Assembly (NCBI GenBank): GCA_947306755.1 | Contig: CAMZHI010000011.1 | Location: 1-32,543, forward strand | Length of the DNA stretch: 32,543 bases | Origin: an uncultured Clostridia bacterium | GTDB taxonomy: Bacteria; Bacillota; Clostridia; TANB77; CAG-508 | Direction: 5' to 3' | The notes under the pieces: model-generated | The model's input: the letters and a program-made list of their open reading frames with translations, nothing else | Told to the model about the DNA's origin: nothing | The model's database searches: none | In this document: positions 5,746 through 13,178 of the stretch, piece by piece | Layout of the letters: every line of letters starts with the position of its first letter | Position numbering within the stretch: the stretch's first letter is position 1 | Program-made: the position numbers and the translations under genes

Positions 5746-6807
5746 TTATGTTAATTTAGCATCTATTTCTTCAATAATTTCCTTTTTTATTTCTTCATTT
5801 TCTATGTTCTCTATTATTTCATTAAATCCTGCTTTTATTATTAGTTTTTGAGCTTCTGCTTTTGTTAGCCCTCTTGTCATCAAGTAAAATAACTCATCTT
5901 TGGCTATTTTTCCACAAGCTGTACTATGACTTCCTTCTACATCTTCTTCCGTACATAATAAAATTGGAAGTGATATTGATTTTGCAGTATCAGATAGAAT
6001 TGTACAATATTCTTTTTCATCTCCTATTGCCTTTTTTGCACCTTTTTTGAAATCTATTGTACCTTTGAAGTGTTTTTTACAATTATCTTTTATAGCACCT
6101 TTTACATCTATTCTTGCATTTGTATTTTTTCCATAACACTCCATAATATAATTTAAATCTAAAATTTGATTTTCATTTCCTAAATATATAGTATTCAAAG
6201 TGTTTTTTGCATTAATTCCCTTTAAGTTTGAATAATAATTTGTTATACTATTTTTTCCACCAAAATCTACTATTGTATATTTTACGTCTGCATTTTCCTC
6301 TAAAACATTTTCAATTGCAATAAAATTATTTAATTTATTATTTAACATATTTAAAATTATAATATTGGCTTTAGCTTCTTTATTTGCTATAACTTTTACT
6401 TTAGAATTATGATAACCATCTGTATTATCAATTGATTTATAATCTAAAACAATAGTAGAATTTGATTTTTCTTTTAGATTTATTTCTATATTTTCTATTA
6501 AATATTTATTATTCTCAGAAAATTCATAAGTTAAATGTAATTCTTTATTATTAGTATTTGTTACATTAATTGATATTGTTTTATTTGATTTATCTTTAAT
6601 TTGATTTTCTAAAAACTTTCCATTACCAAATTTAAATTCTATAAATTTGTTCATTTCTAAAATTTCAAAATCTTTTATATCACCTAAAATTTTCAAACTT
6701 TTAAATTCTTGTATATTTTCAGGTATTTCTATATTTTCCAATTTTATATTATTTATAGCATAATTTTTTGCTGTTCTAATTGGTGTTTCGTTTAATGTTA
6801 AATCCAT
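5746..6807 (-). CDS. sufD: SufD, Fe-S scaffold subunit
   Basis: SufD forms the SufBC2D scaffold with SufB and the ATPase SufC. The 353-residue protein starts MDLTLNETPIRTAKNYAINN at 6807, where AAGGACT stands at the right distance; the frame is open further upstream through the repeat but without support. The C-terminal core has the SufB/D beta-helix family motifs (DVEGSHSTACGKIAKDELFYLMTRGLTKAEAQKLI). It is short and divergent for SufD, and its N-terminal half is Asn/Lys-rich and weakly conserved. It sits between the two toxin-like cassettes. Confidence 0.9.
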   Translation of the reverse strand: MDLTLNETPIRTAKNYAINNIKLENIEIPENIQEFKSLKILGDIKDFEILEMNKFIEFKFGNGKFLENQIKDKSNKTISINVTNTNNKELHLTYEFSENNKYLIENIEINLKEKSNSTIVLDYKSIDNTDGYHNSKVKVIANKEAKANIIILNMLNNKLNNFIAIENVLEENADVKYTIVDFGGKNSITNYYSNLKGINAKNTLNTIYLGNENQILDLNYIMECYGKNTNARIDVKGAIKDNCKKHFKGTIDFKKGAKKAIGDEKEYCTILSDTAKSISLPILLCTEEDVEGSHSTACGKIAKDELFYLMTRGLTKAEAQKLIIKAGFNEIIENIENEEIKKEIIEEIDAKLT

Positions 6808-6849
6808 GATATTTAGTCCTTTCTGTCGACTTTTGTCGAACGATTTTTC

Positions 6850-6878
6850 TTGATTTGTAGCTATTTCTGTAATATAAT
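6850..6878 (+). promoter_or_regulatory. Promoter of 21-residue peptide gene, copy C
   Basis: TTGATT (6850-6855) and TATAAT (6873-6878) have a 17-bp spacer, as in copy B. Confidence 0.75.
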
Positions 6879-6928
6879 TATGTAGCCTCTTTTTATAGAG
6901 TATTTTCATAAAGAAGGTGATGTTACTT

Positions 6929-6994
6929 ATGAAGAAATTACTAAAACTAGTGGCTATGATATTAATTTATTTGATTTCAAAATCTGATAATTAA
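6929..6994 (+). CDS. 21-residue hydrophobic peptide, candidate type I toxin, copy C
   Basis: The peptide reads MKKLLKLVAMILIYLI then SKSDN. It differs from copy B only by Arg-to-Lys changes at positions 3 and 6, although several codons differ at the DNA level. The ribosome site is GAAGGTGA before ATG 6929. CCTCTTT (6886-6892) can cover that site with a one-base bulge, as in copy B. A single membrane helix with positive N-terminus is likely. The two copies would be independent toxin genes with their own antitoxin RNAs. Confidence 0.8.
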   Translation: MKKLLKLVAMILIYLISKSDN

Positions 6995-7004
6995 TACATA
7001 GAAA

Positions 7005-7070
7005 CGAAAAAATCCCACTTTGCAGAGTGGGATTTTTTTGATACTTATGAAAAACTTCTAAAATTCTTTC
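7005..7070 (-). ncRNA. Predicted antitoxin RNA, copy C
   Basis: A ~65-nt RNA is predicted from the promoter at 7077-7105 to the shared terminator. Its 5' part copies the repeat at 7043-7063, which resembles 6925-6946 over the toxin start codon. It is therefore complementary to the start region of copy C, and less so to copy B. Confidence 0.65.
7007..7039. terminator. Shared bidirectional terminator, copy C
   Basis: ATCCCACT (7012-7019) and AGTGGGAT (7026-7033) form the stem, with A and T tracts outside. It works for both convergent RNAs and lies between sufB and sufD. Confidence 0.88.
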
Positions 7071-7076
7071 ATATTT

Positions 7077-7105
7077 ATAATACATCAAATTTTTAGAAAT
7101 GTCAA
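7077..7105 (-). promoter_or_regulatory. Antisense promoter, copy C
   Basis: On the minus strand, TTGACA (7100-7105) and TATTAT (7077-7082) have a 17-bp spacer. Confidence 0.75.
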
Positions 7106-7185
7106 TATTTATTGAATTTTTTCCATCGACATAATTCGACATTTTCCCCACTATTATATTTAATTTTTTCATTCTAAAACATTTC

Positions 7186-7287
7186 TTTTTTCATTGGGTA
7201 CAGTCCCATTTTAAAAATGGAAATATCTTTATCAACAAATATTAAAATGTAGTCCATTTTTCAACTGGGACAGTCCCCAATGAAAAA
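7186..7287. repeat. Small inverted-repeat element next to sufB
   Basis: The terminal inverted repeats are TTTTTTCATTGGG-TACAGTCCCA and, at the other end, TGGGACAGTCCCCAATGAAA. They enclose ~55 bp without coding capacity. It looks like a MITE or REP-type element ending one base from the sufB stop. Confidence 0.6.
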
Positions 7288-7288
7288 A

Positions 7289-8686
7289 TCATCCTATAGC
7301 TCCTTCAAGTTCTAAATTAATCAAATTATTCATCTCCACCGCATACTCAATTGGAAGTTCTTTTGAAATCGGTTCTGCAAAGCCTCTTACTATCATTGCT
7401 TTTGCATCTTCTTCACTTAAGCCTCTTGTCATCAAATAAAAAATTGATTTATCACTTATCTTTCCTATTTTTGCCTCATGTGAAAATTCTACTTCATCTG
7501 TTTTTATATCATTTACAGGAATTGTATCTGACCTTGATATATCATCTAGCATTAAAGATTCGCAGTCAACCGATACTTTTGAATTTTTTGCATTTTCGTT
7601 AACTCTAACTAAAGCTCTGTAAGTTGCTGTTCCACCATTTTTTGAGATTGACTTTGAATTTACAATACTTGATGTGTTTGGAGCATTGTGGACTACTTTA
7701 AATCCTGTATCTAAGTTTTGTCCTTTTCCTGCAAAAGATATTCCTGTATATTCTGTATTTGCACCTTCTCCATTTAATATGCTCATTGGATATAGCATTG
7801 ATATTTTTGAGCCAAATGAACCTGATACCCAGTCTACTTTTGCATTTTTACCTATGATTGCTTTTTTTGTATTTAAGTTAAGCATATTTTTTGACCAGTT
7901 TTCTATGGTTGAATATCTTAAATATGCGTTATCTTTTACATATAATTCTACACATCCTGCATGGAGATTCACTTTATTGTATTTGGGAGCAGAACATCCT
8001 TCTATAAAATGAAGTGAAGCTCCTTCATCTACTATTATTAAAGTATGCTCAAATTGCCCAGATTCTGGAGAGTTTAATCTAAAATAGCTTTGAATTGGAA
8101 TCTCAACTTTAACACCTTTTGGCACATATACAAAAGATCCTCCTGACCAAACAGCACCATGTAAAGCAACAAATTTATGGTCATATACTGGAACACATTT
8201 CATAAAATGTGCTTTTACTAAATCTGGATATTCTCTAACTGCTGTTTCCATGTCTGTATATATTACACCTTGTTCTAAAAGCTCATTTTTCATACTATGA
8301 TAAACAACTTCTGAATCATATTGAGCTCCTACTCCAGCCAGTGACTTCTTCTCGGCCTCTGGGATTCCAAGTTTATCAAATGTATTTTTTATATCTTCTG
8401 GAACCTCATTCCAGTTTCCTGTAATTTTGGATTTTGGCCTTACATAAGTTGCAATTTCATCCATATTAAGTTCAGATAAATCTGGTCCCCATGTTGGAAG
8501 TTCAAGCTTTTCATATACTTCTAGTGCTTTTAATCTAAAATCTTTCATCCACTCTGGGTCATTTTTTTGTTTTGAAATTTCTTTTATTATTTCAGGAGTT
8601 AATCCTTTTTTTATTTTAAAATCATATTCATCTTTGTTTTTAATATCATAAATATTTCTATTTATTTCTTCTATTTTTGTTTTCAC
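7289..8686 (-). CDS. sufB: SufB, Fe-S scaffold subunit
   Basis: SufB is the main scaffold of SufBC2D, where clusters are built from SufU-delivered sulfur. The 465 residues are full length and strongly conserved: GVGAQYDSEVVYHS, HFMKCVPVYDHKFVALHGAVWSGG (shown in part as HFMKCVPVYDHKF), EGCSAPKYNKVNLHAGCVEL in parts, VDCESLMLDD and the C-terminal SDKSIFYLMTRGLSEEDA. The start is GTG at 8686 (MKTKIEEINRN), with AGGAAAG directly in front, an unusually short spacing; no ATG is in frame nearby. It lies 58 bp downstream of sufC, in the same operon. Confidence 0.95.
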   Translation of the reverse strand: MKTKIEEINRNIYDIKNKDEYDFKIKKGLTPEIIKEISKQKNDPEWMKDFRLKALEVYEKLELPTWGPDLSELNMDEIATYVRPKSKITGNWNEVPEDIKNTFDKLGIPEAEKKSLAGVGAQYDSEVVYHSMKNELLEQGVIYTDMETAVREYPDLVKAHFMKCVPVYDHKFVALHGAVWSGGSFVYVPKGVKVEIPIQSYFRLNSPESGQFEHTLIIVDEGASLHFIEGCSAPKYNKVNLHAGCVELYVKDNAYLRYSTIENWSKNMLNLNTKKAIIGKNAKVDWVSGSFGSKISMLYPMSILNGEGANTEYTGISFAGKGQNLDTGFKVVHNAPNTSSIVNSKSISKNGGTATYRALVRVNENAKNSKVSVDCESLMLDDISRSDTIPVNDIKTDEVEFSHEAKIGKISDKSIFYLMTRGLSEEDAKAMIVRGFAEPISKELPIEYAVEMNNLINLELEGAIG

Positions 8687-8689
8687 CTT

Positions 8690-8740
8690 TCCTACTTCTC
8701 ACCTCTCACATCTAGCTTCTCACTTCCTGTTTTCCACTTC
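8690..8740. repeat. Pyrimidine heptad repeat between sufC and sufB
   Basis: Degenerate 7-bp units such as CTACTTC, TCACCTC, TCACTTC. This is one half of the purine/pyrimidine heptad repeats also seen at 23399-23492 and 31721-31808. Confidence 0.55.
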
Positions 8741-8744
8741 AAAA

Positions 8745-9482
8745 TTATTTATAGTTCTTATATCCATTTTCTTCTATATCTTTTATTATTTCTTCTCCAC
8801 CGGTCTTTACAATTTTACCATTTACTAAAACATGTACATAATCCACTTTTAGATTTTTAAGTATTTTAGCATTATGAGTAATAATAAGTACTGCATTATC
8901 TTTATTTTTAAACATTTCAATTCCTTTAGATACAACATTTATTGCATCTACATCTAGTCCAGAATCTGTTTCATCTAATATTGCAAGTTTTGGGTTTAAA
9001 ACAAGCATTTGAAGAATTTCATTTTTCTTTTTTTCTCCTCCAGAAAAACCAACATTTAAATCTCTTTCACTGTATTCTGGCTTTATTTGAAGTTCATTCA
9101 TTTTTTGCTTAACTTCTTCTTTAAATTTAAATATTTTTACTGGTTCTCCTGTTACTTTATTTTTAGCAGTTTTTAAAAAATTAATAACTGATATTCCTGG
9201 TATTTCTTCTGGAAGTTGAAAAGACATAAATATACCTTTTCGAGCTATTTCATCAGGTGATAAATTTGTAATATCTTCATTTTCAAATACAATACTACCA
9301 TCCATTTTTGTATATTCTGGATTATTAAATATTGCATTTGCAGTAGTTGATTTTCCAGAGCCATTTGGTCCCATAATAACATGAACTTCACCTTTATTAA
9401 TTTTTAAATCTATTCCCTTTAGAATTTCTTTTTCACCCACATTTACATATAAATTATTTATTTCTAATAGTTCGTTTTTCAT
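8745..9482 (-). CDS. sufC: SufC, ABC-type ATPase of the SufBCD complex
   Basis: SufC is a soluble ATPase that drives conformational change in the scaffold. It has Walker A GPNGSGKST near residue 38, Q-loop SFQLPEEI, signature FSGGEKKKNEI (the SufC-type variant), Walker B LAILDETDSGLD and H-loop ITHNAKIL. The start at 9482 (MKNELLEINNLYV) follows AAAGGA; nine further codons upstream are not supported. At 245 residues it has the normal length. It is first of the suf genes, about 240 bp below the DtxR-like regulator with no clear promoter between, so the regulator and suf genes may share a transcript. Confidence 0.96.
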   Translation of the reverse strand: MKNELLEINNLYVNVGEKEILKGIDLKINKGEVHVIMGPNGSGKSTTANAIFNNPEYTKMDGSIVFENEDITNLSPDEIARKGIFMSFQLPEEIPGISVINFLKTAKNKVTGEPVKIFKFKEEVKQKMNELQIKPEYSERDLNVGFSGGEKKKNEILQMLVLNPKLAILDETDSGLDVDAINVVSKGIEMFKNKDNAVLIITHNAKILKNLKVDYVHVLVNGKIVKTGGEEIIKDIEENGYKNYK

Positions 9483-9500
9483 CTTAAAATCCTTTCTTTT

Positions 9501-9563
9501 TGTTGTCACTGGTACCGGAGATTTTTGGCTACATTGTTGTCACTCGTACCGGAGATTTTTGAC
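9501..9563. repeat. Two tandem copies of a 34-bp repeat with CCGG palindrome
   Basis: TGTTGTCACTGGTACCGGAG (9501-) and TGTTGTCACTCGTACCGGAG (9535-) are each followed by ATTTTTG. The same sequence in inverse orientation is at 22228-22256. The core CCGGTACCGG is a palindrome. It lies just upstream of sufC. Confidence 0.75.
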
Positions 9564-9583
9564 ATAAATTATTTTTCAATCGT

Positions 9584-9712
9584 ATTTTGTCTTCTTCTTT
9601 CAGATTGGAAAAGAATTAAATTTTAGCAAGGCAAATTTTAGCAAAAAGGTAAGGGAGCGTACTTTGTGTACGTGACCGCGTTTTTGATAAAATTTAACAC
9701 AGCTAAAATTGT
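9584..9712. repeat. Palindromic element between 17-bp direct repeats
   Basis: The element has inverted parts AATTTTAGCAAAAA / TTTTTGATAAAATT and TAGC...GCTA around GTACTTTGTGTAC. It is flanked by identical 17-bp copies AATTATTTTTCAATCGT (9567-9583 and 9713-9729). The second covers the stop codon of the DtxR-like gene. It looks like an insertion with a target duplication. Confidence 0.55.
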
Positions 9713-9721
9713 AATTATTTT

Positions 9722-10165
9722 TCAATCGTTAACTCTTCTCTTGCAAGTTCTGCATCTTTCTTGTGCTATATCATAGTTACAATTCAACTCATTCAAATTA
9801 AGAACTTTATGAACATATTTAGCTAAATTATTTAAAGTATAATCTTCCATAGTAAGTTTGAGTTTCTCCGCTTCTTTTCTTGCTTTTTCTTCATCTAGCC
9901 CTAAAACATCTTTAAGAAAAACATAACTTATATCATATGCTTCTAAGACTTTTTTTGCTATGTCTGAACCTTTATCTGTAAGCTCTATTTTTCCATATGT
10001 TTTATTATTTACTAAATCTAACCCTTTTAAATTATTAATAGCTTTTGTTACACTTGGTTTTGAAATATTTAAACTTTCTGCTATATCAGTAACTCTGATT
10101 TCCCCATTTTTTATTTTTAGCACATACATTGTTTTTAAATATTCTTCTTGTGATTTTGATATCAT
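9722..10165 (-). CDS. DtxR/MntR-family metal-dependent regulator
   Basis: This is a 147-residue two-domain repressor. The N-terminal winged helix (KSQEEYLKTMYVLK, VTDIAESLNISKPSVTKAINNL with recognition helix near residues 35-50) is followed by a dimerisation/metal domain (ESLNI..., EDYTLNNLAKYVHKVL). There is no SH3-like third domain, as in MntR. The C-terminal tail has extra cysteines (CNYDIAQERCRTC). Such proteins sense iron or manganese. Its position upstream of sufCBDS suggests control of Fe-S assembly by iron. A perfect inverted repeat covers its own start of transcription. The start at 10165 follows GGAGAAATAA. Confidence 0.88.
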   Translation of the reverse strand: MISKSQEEYLKTMYVLKIKNGEIRVTDIAESLNISKPSVTKAINNLKGLDLVNNKTYGKIELTDKGSDIAKKVLEAYDISYVFLKDVLGLDEEKARKEAEKLKLTMEDYTLNNLAKYVHKVLNLNELNCNYDIAQERCRTCKRRVND

Positions 10166-10178
10166 TTATTTCTCCTTC

Positions 10179-10200
10179 AATGTTAGCTTCGGCTAACATT
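10179..10200 (-). promoter_or_regulatory. Candidate operator of the DtxR-like regulator
   Basis: The 22-bp sequence is AATGTTAGC-TTCG-GCTAACATT, a perfect inverted repeat. It overlaps the -10 end and predicted start of transcription. The half-site TTAGC/GCTAA resembles known DtxR-family operators, so autorepression is likely. Confidence 0.65.
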
Positions 10201-10226
10201 ATATTATAATTATACCCTATTGTCAA
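10198..10226 (-). promoter_or_regulatory. Consensus promoter of the regulator (and possibly suf) transcript
   Basis: On the minus strand, TTGACA (10221-10226) and TATAAT (10198-10203) have a 17-bp spacer; the inverted repeat begins at once downstream. Confidence 0.8.
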
Positions 10227-10263
10227 TAAAAAATAAAAAAATTTACTTTTTTTGGAATAACTC

Positions 10264-10292
10264 TTGACAAAAATAGAAACAAATACTATAAT
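10264..10292 (+). promoter_or_regulatory. Consensus promoter of tRNA-Leu
   Basis: TTGACA (10264-10269) and TATAAT (10287-10292) have a 17-bp spacer. The tRNA begins 36 bp downstream. Confidence 0.85.
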
Positions 10293-10327
10293 ACTATTTG
10301 TCGTAAGACAAAATCTACCAATAAAAT

Positions 10328-10415
10328 GCAGATGTGGCGGAATTGGTAGACGCACAGGACTTAAAATCCTGCGGTTGAATAAACCGTGCCGGTTCGATTC
10401 CGGCCATCTGCACCA
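10328..10415 (+). tRNA. tRNA-Leu (anticodon TAA)
   Basis: The 88-nt class II tRNA has acceptor arms GCAGATG/CATCTGC, the anticodon loop CTTAAAA (TAA at 10362-10364), a long variable arm, T-loop GGTTCGATTCC and an encoded CCA end. Confidence 0.96.
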
Positions 10416-10450
10416 ATGACGTATCTGTTCGAACTAACAGATAGATTAAA

Positions 10451-10503
10451 AATCATTCAAGTAGTTGGATGATTTTTTTCTTTGCTCAAAAAACATCATC
10501 CAA
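10451..10503 (+). terminator. Terminator after tRNA-Leu with an alternative pairing
   Basis: AATCATTCAA (10451-10460) pairs with TTGGATGATT (10465-10474), followed by TTTTTTC. The right arm can instead pair with ATCATCCAA (10495-10503), so the two folds exclude each other; this could set read-through into the next gene. Confidence 0.6.
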
Positions 10504-10532
10504 TATCCTAAAAAGAAAGGATGGTGCTTGAA

Positions 10533-10805
10533 ATGAAGATAATTAAAGAAGAACTACGATTTGAGGAAAATTTAAAGAAAAGACTAGAATTTATATGTGA
10601 GTTCTCAAAGGTTACGCCTACTTTTGTTAATGGTAGTATAAGAAAAATTGAGAAAACCAATATTTCTTATATTGAGCCACATAGAGTAATTGTAAAAGAT
10701 ACTACATTTCTGGTCTTTAACTATTCTAATGATGTTTATATATCCAATCTTGCAAAAAAGATAAAATTATCGGAATTAGAAGATTATATAAACAGCATAA
10801 AATAG
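10533..10805 (+). CDS. Hypothetical protein, 90 residues
   Basis: I do not recognise this protein. It starts MKIIKEELRFEENLKKRLEF at ATG 10533, with AAAGGA 11 nt upstream; an ATG at 10521 is too close to that site. It is charged and soluble, and probably alpha/beta (VIVKDTTFLVFNYSNDVYIS), without membrane segments. It lies between the tRNA and the recombinase in the element's orientation. Whether it belongs to the mobile element or the host is open. Confidence 0.7.
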   Translation: MKIIKEELRFEENLKKRLEFICEFSKVTPTFVNGSIRKIEKTNISYIEPHRVIVKDTTFLVFNYSNDVYISNLAKKIKLSELEDYINSIK

Positions 10806-10814
10806 CTAAAAATT

Positions 10815-10842
10815 TGACATTTCTGAAAATCGTGATATAATA
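10815..10842 (+). promoter_or_regulatory. Promoter of the recombinase leader
   Basis: TTGACA (10815-10820) and TATAAT (10837-10842) have a 16-bp spacer. It drives a ~150-nt leader before the recombinase gene. Confidence 0.75.
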
Positions 10843-10885
10843 CTGACAGTAAATTATTTATGTTTACCTGTTAGGAGTTGATTAT

Positions 10886-10951
10886 ATGTTTTTGGTTTGT
10901 TCCAAGAAAATATATTGTAATATAAACAGATTTAAGAGATGTCAAGGATAA
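10886..10951 (+). CDS. Leader peptide of the recombinase gene, 21 residues
   Basis: A short frame reads MFLVCSKKIYCNINRFKRCQ plus G and stops at 10949-10951. It has AGGAG in front, and contains three cysteines and many basic residues. Its last codons form the left arm of the terminator hairpin that follows, so translation to the stop would open that hairpin. This is the usual design of a translated attenuator. No similarity to known leader peptides is noticed. Confidence 0.55.
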   Translation: MFLVCSKKIYCNINRFKRCQG

Positions 10952-10982
10952 CTTGTGTGTTTTCTTTGATGTCTCTTTTTTG
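10934..10982 (+). terminator. Leader attenuator before the recombinase
   Basis: AAGAGATGTCAA (10934-10945) pairs with TTGATGTCTCTT (10966-10977) with two G-U pairs, followed by TTTTT. It ends transcripts 20 bp before the recombinase start unless the leader ribosome disrupts it. Confidence 0.65.
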
Positions 10983-10986
10983 TTAG

Positions 10987-12930
<1,944 letters not shown>

Positions 12931-13178
12931 TTGTTGCAACTTTTACTTTGGTTATGGGCTATGTTGCAACAATCAAATTAACGTGGCACGTTTTGTTTTT
13001 ACGGAGTAAAAATGAAAGTGGCGATAGTTAATTTGAATAAATTTTATCCCAGTGGGAGAAAATTTATTGCCTCGCAGAGCCCCCGAGTTTTGATAGTATG
13101 TCAAAACTCATAGGGGGTTAGGACTTATGACAGAGTCAAAGTCCTATGCTTCGAAGCAAGTTCTAAAGGAGGAAAAAG
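12931..13178 (+). other. oriT-like palindrome cluster upstream of the relaxase
   Basis: This 248-bp gap holds four nested inverted repeats: TTGTTGCAAC/GTTGCAACAA (12931-12972), AATAAATTTT/AAAATTTATT (13036-13068), CCCCC-G-AGTTTTGA/TCAAAACT-CATA-GGGGG (13080-13117) and AGGACTT/AAGTCCT (13120-13145). GC content is higher than in the flanks. Position directly before a MobV gene fits a transfer origin; the first hairpin may also act as the recombinase gene's terminator. The nick site is not identified. Confidence 0.6.

Larger units (their letters stand above)
5411..5748. repeat. Duplicated ~340-bp toxin/antisense cassette, copy B
   Basis: This segment between sufS and sufD is clearly homologous to 6812-7157 between sufD and sufB. 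It contains a divergent promoter, a 21-codon gene, a bidirectional terminator, a direct repeat and a consensus antisense promoter. Homology starts at the ribosome site of sufS and ends at the sufD stop. Confidence 0.85.
6812..7157. repeat. Duplicated toxin/antisense cassette, copy C
   Basis: Second copy of the cassette seen at 5411-5748, lying between sufD and sufB in the same orientation. The element order is the same, with scattered substitutions throughout; homology stops shortly before the small inverted-repeat element at 7186. Confidence 0.85.

Noticed and set aside
6954..7172. 72-codon minus-strand frame across cassette C
   Set aside because: It covers the antisense RNA, the terminator and the toxin gene in reverse; no ribosome site and no counterpart kept in cassette B.
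10086..10355. 89-codon minus-strand frame over the regulator promoter and tRNA-Leu
   Set aside because: It overlaps a tRNA, a promoter and an operator; chance frame.
10328..10415. tRNA-Leu 3' end as attachment site of the mobile element
   Set aside because: I found no second copy of the tRNA end near 18.2-18.8 kb, and large serine recombinases use short core sites, so element borders stay unresolved.
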